Assembly: GCA_031269105.1 (NCBI GenBank)
Contig: JAISZO010000320.1
Span: 1 to 33,059, forward strand
Source: Planctomycetaceae bacterium
Lineage (GTDB): Bacteria > Planctomycetota > Planctomycetia > Pirellulales > Thermoguttaceae
Length of the DNA stretch: 33,059 nucleotides
Direction of reading: 5' to 3'
The notes under the pieces are model-generated. The model worked only from the letters and a program-made list of their open reading frames with translations, did not search any database and was not told the origin of the DNA. Shown here piece by piece: positions 1 to 11,064 of the stretch; the stretch's first letter is position 1; each line of letters opens with the position of its first letter. Position numbers and translations under genes: made by a program.

Positions 1-234
1 TGTAGTCCATCACAATATCGTGCATAAAATACCCGCCGCAAATCACGTCAAAGCAGGAAAATTGCGTGTTTTGCGTTAGGTAAAAAGCATGTATTTAAGC
101 TACCCCGTGAACGGTTACAGAAAAGATAACATATTCGGACGCCGTTACGGACGACGGCTTCCTGTTTTTGTCACGGATGTTTTTACAGACGCTTGTCAAG
201 CGTCGTCAAACCCATCAAAACATCAGAAAGAAAG

Positions 235-2925
235 ATGAACATGATGAAACTCAACTTGTTAAAACGCTTTGTTCTGTCGTCGCTTTTGTTAGCGGCGGCG
301 ACAACAGCTTACGCCGCGTCGGTCGGATTGGATTATTATCTGCCGAAGCACGCGGAGTATGATCAAAATGTTCCGACGCCGGAAGCGGTGTTGGGATTTC
401 AGGTCGGCGAGTTTTACGCGACTTCCGACCAGATTGTTAATTACCTCAAAGCCGTTGACGCGGCGTCGGATCGCGTCAGCATTTTCCAGTACGGACGATC
501 GCATGAACGCCGTCCGCTTTACGCGGCGATTATTACGTCGCCGGAAAATCAAAAGAACCTCGCCAAAATTAAAGAAGAACATTTGAAACTCTCCGACCCG
601 GCTGTCGCCGATTCGGTGGACACGAAAAAAGCGCCGGTGTTCACTTGGCTCGGACATTCCATTCACGGTAACGAAGCCAGCGGAGCCAACGCCGCTGTTT
701 TGTTAATCTATCATCTGGCGGCTGCAAAAGATGAAGAAACGTTGAAATGGCTGAATGAATCGGTCGTGTTTGTCGATCCGTTGATCAATCCCGACGGTTA
801 TAATCGTTTCACGGAATTACACAACCATAATAAAAGTTTTGTTCCGGGCAGCGAAAACAATCAACGGGGCGGCACGCCGAACTCGCGGGGAAATCATTAC
901 GGTTTCGACCTGAACCGCGATTGGCTGAACGTTCAGCAGCCGGAATCTCAAGGACGCATCGCCGCTTTGATTGAATGGCGTCCGAATGTTTACACCGACG
1001 CGCACGAGCAGGGTTCCAACGCGCACTATCACTTTTCGCCCGGGATTCCGACTCAGGTTCATCCGTTGATTCCGCAGCAAGCGCAGGATTTTATCAAACG
1101 GCTTGCCAAAGATTTTTACGCTCCGGCGTTTGACGATCGCGGAGTCCTCTATTTTTCCGGCGAAAATTTCGACGATTATTACCCCGGACGCGGACGGGAA
1201 TATCTTGATTTTCACGGCGGAATCGCGATTCTCTGGGAACAACCGAATGCAGGCGGTTTAAATGGAACGAATACGTCAAATGGACTGCTTACGCTGGAGT
1301 TTTCTATTCTCAATCAACTGACCGCAGGATTGGCGACAGTTCGCGGCGGTCATGCGTTGAGAAAGGAACTGCTCGATTATCAGAGGAATTACTTCAAACA
1401 GGCGGTAACGACGGAAGCGGAGGAAGACGCGGTAAAAGCGTATGTTTTTGGTTCGCAGGATAAAGCGGCGGCGTTTCGTCTTGCGGAACTTGCCGTGCGG
1501 AATAACGTTGACGTTTACAAACTCAAAGAAGATTTGAAAGTTGGCGAAAAAACTTATCAAGCCGAAAATAGTTACATTGTTCCCATTAAACAAAAACAAC
1601 GCCGGTTGGTTCACGCGATTTTTGAAATCCGTGAAAAATACGATTCTCCGCGTTCTTACGATATCACCGGCTGGACGCTTCCTTTTGCGTTCAATCAGGA
1701 TTATTCGATTCTCGGCGAAGGTGTTTATAAACCGGAATTACTCGGACAAAAAACCGATCTGACGCAATTCCCCAAAGGAAAATTGATTGGCGACAAAAAA
1801 TCAACCGCTTATCTTTTCAACTGGGACGGCTATTACGCGCCGCGCGCGTTGTATCGCCTGTTGGATAATGAGATTAACGTGAAAACGCTTAACCGCGATT
1901 TCATCGCCGCAGACGGCAAAACGTTTGAACGGAATACGTTTGTGGTTTTGACCGGAAACGCTTATCAAAAGAAATCGGCGGATGAAATTTATTCGGTGAT
2001 TGAAAAAATTCTCAACGAAGACGGCATTGACGTTTACGCATTGAAAACCGGATACATTGAAGGAAATAAAAATCTTGGAAGCGGCGGCGTTCTTTCAGGA
2101 AATATCGCCGATAAACCGCGAATTGCGATTATCGGAAACGGCGGCGCAATCTGGCATTTGTTTGACCAGCATTACAAAATTCCCGTCGCGATCATTCCGT
2201 CGGAGGATTTCAGCCGCGTGAATCTTAACCGATATAACGTGATTTTCTTCAACGGTTTCGGCGGCGGCTTTGGCGGCGGTTCTTCCGAAGCGGATATTGC
2301 CAGGCTCAAAGATTGGGTGGACGCGGGCAATACGTTAATCGGTTACGATAACGGAGTTCGCTCGTTGATTCAGGCGGGATTGCTTGACGCCCAGGTCGCT
2401 CCGGTACGCGGACAGTTTTCAGGAATTACATTCCAAACGCGGGCGAATCTTTCCAGTCCGTTGTTGTGGGGATACAAAAACGAGTTTCTGCCGATTTTCA
2501 AAAACGGCGGTATTGTACTGGCAAAGCCGGACAATCAACAAAACGACGTCGTTTCTTATACGGATAAACCGCTTTTGTCGGGAAACATTCAACCGCAATC
2601 GACGGAAGCCGTCGCAGGAACGCCGGTCATTGTTACTAAACGTTCCGGTCAAGGCGTCGTTGTTGGTTTTGCGTTTGATCCGCAATTTCGCGGCTATTGG
2701 TACGGCACAAACAAGCTGACGGCAAACGCCGTGTTCTGGGGAAACCGGCTTAACGGCGGCGGCGGACGCGGCGGTTTTGGCGGCGGTCGGGGATTTGGCG
2801 GAAGAGGATTGGGCGAAGGCGGATTCGGCGGCGGAAGAATTTCCGGTCAGCCGGAAGGGAACAATGTTCCCGCGCAACCGCCGGCGTCGCAACCCGACAA
2901 CGACGTTCCCGCAGGAACAAGATAA
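235..2925 (+). CDS. Secreted M14-family zinc carboxypeptidase with Gly/Arg-rich C-terminal tail
   Basis: ORF 193..2925; the ATG at 235 (MNMMKLNLL, signal-peptide-like) follows AGAAAGAAAG. Contains the HSIHGNEASG zinc-site motif, NPDGYNRF and DAHEQGSNAHYHF typical of M14 peptidases. Confidence 0.85.
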   Translation: MNMMKLNLLKRFVLSSLLLAAATTAYAASVGLDYYLPKHAEYDQNVPTPEAVLGFQVGEFYATSDQIVNYLKAVDAASDRVSIFQYGRSHERRPLYAAIITSPENQKNLAKIKEEHLKLSDPAVADSVDTKKAPVFTWLGHSIHGNEASGANAAVLLIYHLAAAKDEETLKWLNESVVFVDPLINPDGYNRFTELHNHNKSFVPGSENNQRGGTPNSRGNHYGFDLNRDWLNVQQPESQGRIAALIEWRPNVYTDAHEQGSNAHYHFSPGIPTQVHPLIPQQAQDFIKRLAKDFYAPAFDDRGVLYFSGENFDDYYPGRGREYLDFHGGIAILWEQPNAGGLNGTNTSNGLLTLEFSILNQLTAGLATVRGGHALRKELLDYQRNYFKQAVTTEAEEDAVKAYVFGSQDKAAAFRLAELAVRNNVDVYKLKEDLKVGEKTYQAENSYIVPIKQKQRRLVHAIFEIREKYDSPRSYDITGWTLPFAFNQDYSILGEGVYKPELLGQKTDLTQFPKGKLIGDKKSTAYLFNWDGYYAPRALYRLLDNEINVKTLNRDFIAADGKTFERNTFVVLTGNAYQKKSADEIYSVIEKILNEDGIDVYALKTGYIEGNKNLGSGGVLSGNIADKPRIAIIGNGGAIWHLFDQHYKIPVAIIPSEDFSRVNLNRYNVIFFNGFGGGFGGGSSEADIARLKDWVDAGNTLIGYDNGVRSLIQAGLLDAQVAPVRGQFSGITFQTRANLSSPLLWGYKNEFLPIFKNGGIVLAKPDNQQNDVVSYTDKPLLSGNIQPQSTEAVAGTPVIVTKRSGQGVVVGFAFDPQFRGYWYGTNKLTANAVFWGNRLNGGGGRGGFGGGRGFGGRGLGEGGFGGGRISGQPEGNNVPAQPPASQPDNDVPAGTR

Positions 2926-2939
2926 TCCCTTTTAAGTAT

Positions 2940-3028
2940 CAGGTTCCAGATACCAGGTTCCAGTATGAGCTTTCCGTACTTCCGCGTGTGGAAAACAACA
3001 CTGGTTCCTGACGCCTGGAACCTGCTTT
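2940..3028. repeat. Inverted pair of degenerate heptamer arrays (CAGNNNN / CTGNNNN)
   Basis: 2940-2967 CAGGTTC CAGATAC CAGGTTC CAGTATG; 3001-3028 CTGGTTC CTGACGC CTGGAAC CTGCTTT. The arms are largely complementary (CAGGTTCCAG / CTGGAACCTG) across a 33-bp spacer. Confidence 0.8.
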
Positions 3029-3032
3029 CTTT

Positions 3033-3141
3033 ATATCAGGAACGATTCCCGATATTCAAAACGAAAAAATAATCGCCTCTTTTTGAAAAAATATTTTCCC
3101 ATAACTATTAAGCCCTCAATAAAAACGGAATTTATTAGAAC
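3033..3141 (+). repeat. Dispersed ~110-bp repeat, copy A
   Basis: Aligns by eye over its full length with the reverse complement of 32694-32808; shared blocks include ATTCAAAACGA, CTCTTTTTGA, TTTCCCATAACTAT, CCTCAATAAAAAC and TTATTAGAAC. Confidence 0.8.
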
Positions 3142-3240
3142 AACCCTTTTGAAATTGCAAAAATTGACAATCGTCAGGAAATTAGAAAACAACTATTGTT
3201 TAACACAATATCCAATTCCGTGAAAAATTAAACGCTTCAT

Positions 3241-3272
3241 AAAAAAGAAAAAAGGCGGAGTTACCTCCGCCT
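3241..3272 (-). terminator. Rho-independent terminator downstream of atpC
   Basis: Minus strand: AGGCGGAG-GTAA-CTCCGCCT (8-bp perfect stem) followed by TTTTTTCTTTTTT. Confidence 0.9.
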
Positions 3273-3302
3273 CAGAAAGGGAAAAACCATGAATAAATAA
3301 TT

Positions 3303-3698
3303 TTACACCTCTTTTGCTTTTCTTGCAAGGCGTACCTGCGCTCTTGCGGCAGAAATATTTTGTTCTTTTAAGTCGAGTTGTTCTTCGTTTTTTGTAGTTT
3401 TTTTCAACGCCGAATCTAACAAAGCCGTTGATTTTTCAAGGTCAATTTCGGAAATCGGTACGGCACGGTTTGTCAAAAGCGTTACGGTATTGTTGAGAAC
3501 TTCGACAAACCCGTTTTCGACATAATAACTTGCCGGTTTTTCCTTTTCTTTGATGCGCAACTCTCCACAACCAAGCCGTCCGACAAGCGGAGTATGGTGT
3601 TCGCCGATTCCAATTTCGCCGTCAAAAAGCGGAAGCGCTACAAAATTCGATTCCACATCGAGAACCGTTTCTTCAGGGGTAACAACGACACATCTCAT
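3303..3698 (-). CDS. atpC: F1 ATP synthase epsilon subunit
   Basis: MRCVVVTPEETVLDVESNFVALPLFDGEIGI...HTPLVGRLGCGELRI is typical of the epsilon N-terminal domain; last gene of the operon. Confidence 0.9.
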   Translation of the reverse strand: MRCVVVTPEETVLDVESNFVALPLFDGEIGIGEHHTPLVGRLGCGELRIKEKEKPASYYVENGFVEVLNNTVTLLTNRAVPISEIDLEKSTALLDSALKKTTKNEEQLDLKEQNISAARAQVRLARKAKEV

Positions 3699-3702
3699 AA
3701 TT

Positions 3703-3737
3703 AAAGTAAAAGGTAAAAAGTGAAAGGTAAAAACAAA
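3703..3737. repeat. Heptamer array, AARGTRA / TYACYTT class, in the atpC leader
   Basis: AAAGTAA AAGGTAA AAAGTGA AAGGTAA AAACAAA, strict 7-bp period, ending 5 bp from the atpC start codon. Confidence 0.75.
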
Positions 3738-3764
3738 TCGTAAATTTGTTTGAAATATAAATTT

Positions 3765-4584
3765 CTATAATTTTTGTTGAAACACTGTAAAATAACCGTT
3801 CAAATGATGCTTAATTCTGAACTGATTAAATTGGTCAATGTTACAAACGGATTTGAATGAATCAATCGTTTGTTTCTCTTCTTCGTCCGTGTGGCAGGGA
3901 ATCGCCAAGTTAATCGTGTTATCTTTTATGTCAGGATATTTTTCTGAATTTAAAATGTTTCCTTCCGCTTTAACTTCTGTCATAATCCGAAAGCGTAATT
4001 TTACCGACGCTTTATCAACATTGCGGACTTTGCTGAAACTTTCTTGTTCTGAAAAATATTGACCAATAAATTTTTTATATCATCTTCAAGTTTGATTCCT
4101 TCATTTTGCAATCGTTCCTTTAAGACCTGCTCAAACGATTGGCTAATTAACATATTTGATTTCACTGTTTCAAAAAAACTGCCGTGAACCAAAATGACTT
4201 TTATTTTATCTTTTTTCCTACCTCGTATCAAATAGTAAACCTGACGAACCGGCAACAAATCAACGTCATATCCCGCATCAATCATTTGTTGCCGAATACT
4301 CTGTTTTCGCCTTTGAAAATTTTCTCAATTTCTTTCTGTCCTGTCGGAATTGTCGAATTGAACGAAGAAACCGAATAACTTTTGCTATCTTTCAATTCGA
4401 TAATTTCACCGCCGGTAAATTGCAAGCCACTTGGATTTAATCGAATGACCAAATCGGAAAACACACCTTTATTAACGCACGATAACATGTTTTCATCAAA
4501 GGGAAATTTATCAAGCTGTTCTTTTGATAAAAAATACTCCTTTTTTTCTGTCAAATCATTGAAAAAATGATAAATGGAGTACAT
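3765..4584 (-). pseudogene. Frameshifted type II restriction endonuclease-like gene partnered with the adjacent methyltransferase
   Basis: Three consecutive minus ORFs (4282..4584, 4001..4285, 3765..3983) read as one protein if one base is restored near 4304-4307 and one near 4052-4056. PD-(D/E)XK-like FSDLVIRL...GGEIIELKDSK. Its start overlaps the MTase stop (TAATG). Confidence 0.7.
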
Positions 4585-5477
4585 TATCCCAAAGCGTCTA
4601 TTAACGAAAGTTGTTTCTCTTGTTTTTGTTTCGTGTTATGCGATTGTAAGTATTCTCCCCAAATGTTCGCAAGATTTTCGGTATAAATATAATCGTCGTA
4701 ATACTTGCGTACATTATCGGCAGGGCGAATTGTTGCGAGCCGGTTGCGGATACATTCTACGTTTTGCGGATCAATTTCAATTGTAACCGAATGACGCTGA
4801 ATCTGTTGTGCAACGACTGCTGTTGTTCCTGTTCCCGCAAACGGGTCTAATACAGTATCGCCGACATTGGTTGAAGTCAAAATCATCCGTAATAACAAGG
4901 CAAACGGCGATTGCTGTTTATGAAACCGCTCGCCGTTTTCTTTTCGTAACGCTTCGTCACCGGCAAAATATCCCGAAGTCATCTCCCGAATATCATCCCA
5001 AACATCCGTCACAAAAACGCCGTTTTCACGCTGAACTTTATAACTTGCAGGAACGTCAGGATCAATCCGCAAACGGTGAAATGTTTTCGCTCTTTCGCCT
5101 TTCGCCGCATAAACGATAATTTGAAACTGTTTGCCGTATTTTCCTTTAACCGGAACAGCGGACGTCCGTTTTTTCCAAATAATGAGATTTTGAAATTGCC
5201 AACCGGTTTGTCGTAATGTTTGTAAAACAAACTCGGTGTTTTTTTCTCTCTGCATAAAATAAACGCATCCGCCGTCGTTGGTGATGTGATAAACCGCTTG
5301 ACAAACGTCTTTCATCATCGCCCAATATTTTTCTTCGGGCATGTTGTCGTCATGCAAAGAATAATCTTTTTGCTGGTTGAACGGTGGATCAAGGAACGTC
5401 ATGTCAATCTTTTGCGTAATTTGCTTCAATGCCGAAAGGCAATAATCGCAGATAATCTGATTCGTTGTCGTTATCAT
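4584..5477 (-). CDS. Site-specific DNA methyltransferase (DPPF class, probably N6-adenine)
   Basis: Motif IV FLDPPFNQ is N-terminal and motif I VLDPFAGTGTTAVVA is C-terminal (beta-class order); intact ORF. Confidence 0.88.
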   Translation of the reverse strand: MITTTNQIICDYCLSALKQITQKIDMTFLDPPFNQQKDYSLHDDNMPEEKYWAMMKDVCQAVYHITNDGGCVYFMQREKNTEFVLQTLRQTGWQFQNLIIWKKRTSAVPVKGKYGKQFQIIVYAAKGERAKTFHRLRIDPDVPASYKVQRENGVFVTDVWDDIREMTSGYFAGDEALRKENGERFHKQQSPFALLLRMILTSTNVGDTVLDPFAGTGTTAVVAQQIQRHSVTIEIDPQNVECIRNRLATIRPADNVRKYYDDYIYTENLANIWGEYLQSHNTKQKQEKQLSLIDALG

Positions 5478-5544
5478 ATTATCCCTGTCTTAAAGGAATC
5501 ACGAAAATTACGTTTTGGAAAACAAACGTTCCATTTGCCGTTTT

Positions 5545-5598
5545 CGGGCGGATGCGATCCGCCCTTATATTTGGGCAACGGCAAGCATTGCCCCTACA
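5545..5598. repeat. Twin-hairpin intergenic element directly after the atpD stop
   Basis: GGGCGGAT-GCG-ATCCGCCC (5546-5564) and GGGCAA-N9-TTGCCC (5573-5593), then CCTACA; minus-strand reading begins TGTAGGGGC 2 nt after the atpD stop. Confidence 0.75.
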
Positions 5599-7146
<1,548 letters not shown>

Positions 7147-7190
7147 TTATTCCAAAATATCTTTCACAAAATTTTCAGCGATAGCCAAAA

Positions 7191-8164
7191 TTATTTTTTA
7201 CCGCCGTGTTGCCGCAACAAGTTTACTATATCGCTATTGTTGGCGTCTTCCGCTAAACGCAACGGCGTTTTGCCGTGATCGGTTGCCGCATTAACATCAG
7301 CACCTTTTGCAATCAATAATTCCGCGATGTCCTTTCCGCCGTCCCGCGATATTCTGTGCAGCGGAGTCCATTCGTTCACATCTTTTGCATCGACTGCCGC
7401 CCCTGCATCAAGAAGTAATTTCACTATCTCTGTGTTGTGTTGACGCGCCGCCGTATGCAACGGAGAATATCCATATTTTCCTTTCGCATTGATATTAGCA
7501 AAGCCGTTTTGCTTTAACCAAGTGTTAAGTTTTTTGCTTTGTTCCGATGTAGGCGTTTTTTTGCTGTCGGAAGATTTATTTGCTGTCGTATTGTTCTGTT
7601 GTGATTGCCAAATTCCTTTTTTGTCCTGTTGTGCTTTTGCTTCCAACTTGACAAGAATTTCTTTTTCTTTTGCGTCAGGAATGAAATCGTTTTTATAAAC
7701 TCTTGCTAATCCTTTGGCGACGAACAATTCTCCTAATTCCCGTTTTCCGTCCGGTGTGTTGACAATCACCCAGCATAGAAAACGGTCGTAAGATTTTTCT
7801 TTTCCTTCCCGATAAAGTTCAACTTTATTATCCGATGTTTTTATTGCCTCTTTGACAAACTTCTTCGCTTCTTCGGCAAACGGTTCCGCCGTACTTTTTT
7901 TGCCGTCTCTAAATTCTAACCCTTCTCTGCTGTTTCCGGCGTATTGGTACCGATAGTGCGAATATGAATGTTCCTGTCTTTTTTGTCTTTGATAATAATA
8001 GTATCGCCGTCAATTACGGAAATGACCTCAAATTCACCGAGTTTTTTGGCATTAGGATTCCCGGCAATTCTTTCGTATAGCGTTTCAGCGGCAGCATCGT
8101 TAGCAACCGAAAATAGTCCTGTGATAAACAGGAGTAAAACGATTGAAAAAATTAGTTTTCGCAT
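7191..8164 (-). pseudogene. Secreted thermonuclease (SNase)-ankyrin fusion, disrupted by a frameshift
   Basis: ORF 7916..8185 encodes a signal peptide plus SNase N-terminus (VIDGDTIIIKD...RTIGTNTPETAEKG). The continuation is in another frame (LEFRDGKKSTAEPFAEEAKKFVKEAI...YDRFLCWVIVNTPDGKRELGELFVAKGLARVY) followed by about three ankyrin repeats (ORF 7191..7769). The frame changes at the GGG run 7920-7922. Confidence 0.78.
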
Positions 8165-8219
8165 AAACAAGTCTATCCTCTTCACGGTGAGAAACTACCC
8201 TTTTGCCAAATGTTACAAT

Positions 8220-8669
8220 TTACTTAAAAAATTGAATACTCAACGGATATTTCCAATAAACACCTTTATTGGCTTTGACAGCGGCAATAATTGGGAAAAC
8301 AATAGCAATGGCTCCCAAAACCGTAAAAAATAACGCTGAAAACAAATAAGTAAAAATAAACAATGGGGCTTCTGCTATTGCGGAAATAATAGCTAATACG
8401 ATGAATACAAAAAAGTTAATTACTCCAGCGGTTATCCAGTAAATGACGATGCTGATAATCCAATTCGTGGCATTTTTTCCAAACTTATCAATCTGCGGAG
8501 AACCGTCTTTGTTCATCACCCACATCAAAATTGTCAAAACATATCCCCAGCCCGGCAACACTTGAATCAAATTCATTAACATACAATAAGTGTTTTCCGA
8601 CATTCCCCAAAATATGGGTTGATTTGGAATGTTATCAAAATTGTCGTTGGTGTTTTCGTTATCGGTCAT
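8220..8669 (-). CDS. DUF4870/Tic20-like small integral membrane protein
   Basis: Several hydrophobic helices; the NKDGSPQIDKFGKNATNWIISIVIYWI segment resembles DUF4870 proteins. Confidence 0.65.
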   Translation of the reverse strand: MTDNENTNDNFDNIPNQPIFWGMSENTYCMLMNLIQVLPGWGYVLTILMWVMNKDGSPQIDKFGKNATNWIISIVIYWITAGVINFFVFIVLAIISAIAEAPLFIFTYLFSALFFTVLGAIAIVFPIIAAVKANKGVYWKYPLSIQFFK

Positions 8670-8682
8670 CGCTTTTATTCTT

Positions 8683-9864
8683 TCATTTCTTTTCCTGCGG
8701 TTTCACATTGAGCGGTCCGAATTGTAATTCTTCTTTGGACGGAAGTTTCGGGAACGCGGCGTGCGGCTCTGTTTGATACCAAAACGCGACGCTTGAAATG
8801 TCGTCTTCTAACGGCAAATAGCGTCCGCCGTCCTGCCAGCCAAGCGCCTGAATAGTGACTTTCAAATCTTCGTCAAAGCGAATCGGGTCGGTAATATGCC
8901 AGCGATATAAACCAAACCGTTGACCGGGCGTGTAACAAATGTCATTCGGAATCACTTGTACTAAACCGGCATAAGGCGTACTGAACTCGCGGTACAAACC
9001 GTTTCGGTCGAAATTATACGAACCGCAAAAATAATCTTCCGTACCTGTTCCGGCAATTGTCGGAAATTCATTGTCGCCGTCCATATAAAACTTAATTTCG
9101 CCTTCACCCCACCAACCGGGACTGAAAACTTCCCACGCCAAATACGTTCCGACATATTGTCCTTTGCCTTTGATTCCGTCAACTATCGTAACAACATCTT
9201 TCGCTTTGAGACGATTGACGCGGCGGAATTGAGCGTGAAAATAAGCCGCATTTTCCGGCACTTCGCCGAGTGCGTAATTGATTTGATAATAAATGGTAAT
9301 TTGGCTGTCGTCTAAATTTTCAATCGTCACTTTCGCTTTTTTGCGGAACGGCATATTCCAATAACAGTTGAACGCGCTGCCGGGATTGACATTGACCATC
9401 AGCGAATTGTTCTGACAATATTCCTGCCAACCGCAAGTGAAAAAATCCGCCAACGGAACTTCAACCGACGGGTTTTCTTCGCCGTCCCAATAAAACCGCA
9501 AAATCATAGTCCGCGATTTTTTGAGCGGAGCGGGAGTCAGCCAAATTTGTTGAATTGCACCGCTTCCTTCGATTTCAGCAAGCGTAAATGTCGATTTTCC
9601 CGCAATGCGAACATAAGGCGAAATTTTCCAGCCCTGACCAAGTTCTCTCGCGGCGTTTTTCGCCGGACCGTCAACCGACATCGCCGCTTTTCCTTTTTCT
9701 CCGGTGAAATTTTCAGGAGAAATTGACCGCGTTTTCGCGTCGGAAAGAAGAGGCGTCGTTGCCGGAGTCACTCCGAGACCGTTAAACGGCGTTTGTGCAT
9801 ATACGCCTAACGTCGAAAACGTTAAGGCAATCGTCAAAATTATTTGCGTTATGTTGCGTTTCAT
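8683..9864 (-). CDS. DUF2961 protein (GH172-like glycoside hydrolase family)
   Basis: GSGAIQQIWLTPAP...RFYWDGEENPSVEVPLADFF...NSLMVNVNPGSAFNCYWNMPFRKKAKVTIEN and GTGTEDYFCGSYNF are DUF2961 hallmarks. The signal-peptide start MKRNITQIILTIAL lies at 9864. Confidence 0.85.
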   Translation of the reverse strand: MKRNITQIILTIALTFSTLGVYAQTPFNGLGVTPATTPLLSDAKTRSISPENFTGEKGKAAMSVDGPAKNAARELGQGWKISPYVRIAGKSTFTLAEIEGSGAIQQIWLTPAPLKKSRTMILRFYWDGEENPSVEVPLADFFTCGWQEYCQNNSLMVNVNPGSAFNCYWNMPFRKKAKVTIENLDDSQITIYYQINYALGEVPENAAYFHAQFRRVNRLKAKDVVTIVDGIKGKGQYVGTYLAWEVFSPGWWGEGEIKFYMDGDNEFPTIAGTGTEDYFCGSYNFDRNGLYREFSTPYAGLVQVIPNDICYTPGQRFGLYRWHITDPIRFDEDLKVTIQALGWQDGGRYLPLEDDISSVAFWYQTEPHAAFPKLPSKEELQFGPLNVKPQEKK

Positions 9865-9913
9865 TGTGTTGTCGTTTTCCGTAAAAATAATTCGTAATAA
9901 AACAGACACGTTA

Positions 9914-9955
9914 CGTCGGCTATTGCCGACGCGACGTTTCGGCGAAACGCCTACC
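9914..9955. repeat. Twin-hairpin intergenic element between the atpG stop and the DUF2961 gene
   Basis: CGTCGGC-TATT-GCCGACG (9914-9931) and CGTTTCG-G-CGAAACG (9935-9949), then CCTACC; minus strand starts GTAGGCG, similar in layout to 5545-5598. Confidence 0.7.
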
Positions 9956-9975
9956 TTGCGACGTCGTTGTTACTC

Positions 9976-10983
9976 TTAACCGCCTAATGCCTGAAAACCG
10001 CTTGTAACTTCGATAATTTCATTCGTGATTTGTCCCTGACGCGCGCGGTTGTACGCCGTATTGAGCGAGTTAATGATTTGGTCGGCGTTTTCAGTGGCGG
10101 CTTTCATGGCAACCATTCGCGAAATTTGTTCGTTGACGCCCGCGTCAAGAAAACATTTGAACAGCTTAATCCGAAACGCATTCGGTATCACTTCTTCCAT
10201 CACGCTTTGCGCCGACGGATAAAAATCAAACGGAATTTCGCCGCCCTCGCGAACGGCGGCTGTTCCTGATTGACTAAGTTTCGCTTGCGCGGCGCGAATC
10301 ATCGCTTCTTTGCGAAGTTCCGATTCGCTTTTCTTTTCTCTTTCGTCGGCGCTTTCATTGGGCGGCTTGTAATCCAACACGTCTTCTTCCGTCACCAATT
10401 CGGTCATCGGTAAGATCGTTTCATGCACCGCTTCCTGTTTGCTCATCGAAATAAATTTTGTGTAAATGATTTCAAGCCGGTCGATTTTTTCGTCGTAATA
10501 TTCTTCAATGTAACGCGACGCGAGTTCGTTGACTTCATCGTAAGTCGGCTTGTCTTCAAAGTGCGTGTAAAACAAATCGGGTTCGATTCCGCGAAAACGA
10601 AACGCTGAAATTCCGCGTTTTCCTGAAATCTCCAACGTTGCGAAATCGCCAAATTCTTGTTGCAATTCGCGCCAGCGAGTCATCGACATTCGGAGCATAT
10701 TCGCGTTGTAACCGCCGCACATACCGCGATTCGCCGTCAAAACGAGCAACGCGACATTTTTAATTTCCGCCCGCTGTTCCAGCAACGGATGCGTTACTGA
10801 AACTCCGGCGTGAGAAAGGTCTTTGACTAACGAAACAATCCGCTTCGTGTAAGAACTTGCCGCCACCGCACGATCCATCGCCCGCCGAAACTGGGCAGTC
10901 GCCACAAGCTCCATTGTCCGCGTAATCTTTCGCGTATTGCGGATAGATTTCCGCCGCCTGTCAAGTGTTCTTGCTTTTGCCAT
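9976..10983 (-). CDS. atpG: F1 ATP synthase gamma subunit
   Basis: MAKARTLDRRRKSIRNTRKITRTMELVATAQFRRA N-terminus and NTAYNRARQGQITNEIIEVTSGFQAL C-terminus are canonical; extra charged internal segment. Confidence 0.95.
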   Translation of the reverse strand: MAKARTLDRRRKSIRNTRKITRTMELVATAQFRRAMDRAVAASSYTKRIVSLVKDLSHAGVSVTHPLLEQRAEIKNVALLVLTANRGMCGGYNANMLRMSMTRWRELQQEFGDFATLEISGKRGISAFRFRGIEPDLFYTHFEDKPTYDEVNELASRYIEEYYDEKIDRLEIIYTKFISMSKQEAVHETILPMTELVTEEDVLDYKPPNESADEREKKSESELRKEAMIRAAQAKLSQSGTAAVREGGEIPFDFYPSAQSVMEEVIPNAFRIKLFKCFLDAGVNEQISRMVAMKAATENADQIINSLNTAYNRARQGQITNEIIEVTSGFQALGG

Positions 10984-11064
10984 GTTATTTAGTTTTATCC
11001 ACGAAAGATGCGAAAATGCACGAAATAAAGTAAGTAAATATGTTGAAACGTAACAGTAAATATA

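Noticed and set aside
2755-2870. GGC/GGN-rich tandem DNA at the 3' end of the M14 gene as an independent repeat element
   Set aside because: Explained as in-frame coding for a Gly/Arg-rich protein tail.
4282-4285. ATGA overlap between nuclease fragments read as normal translational coupling of two genes
   Set aside because: The halves look like parts of one endonuclease, and a second frameshift occurs downstream, so decay is more likely.
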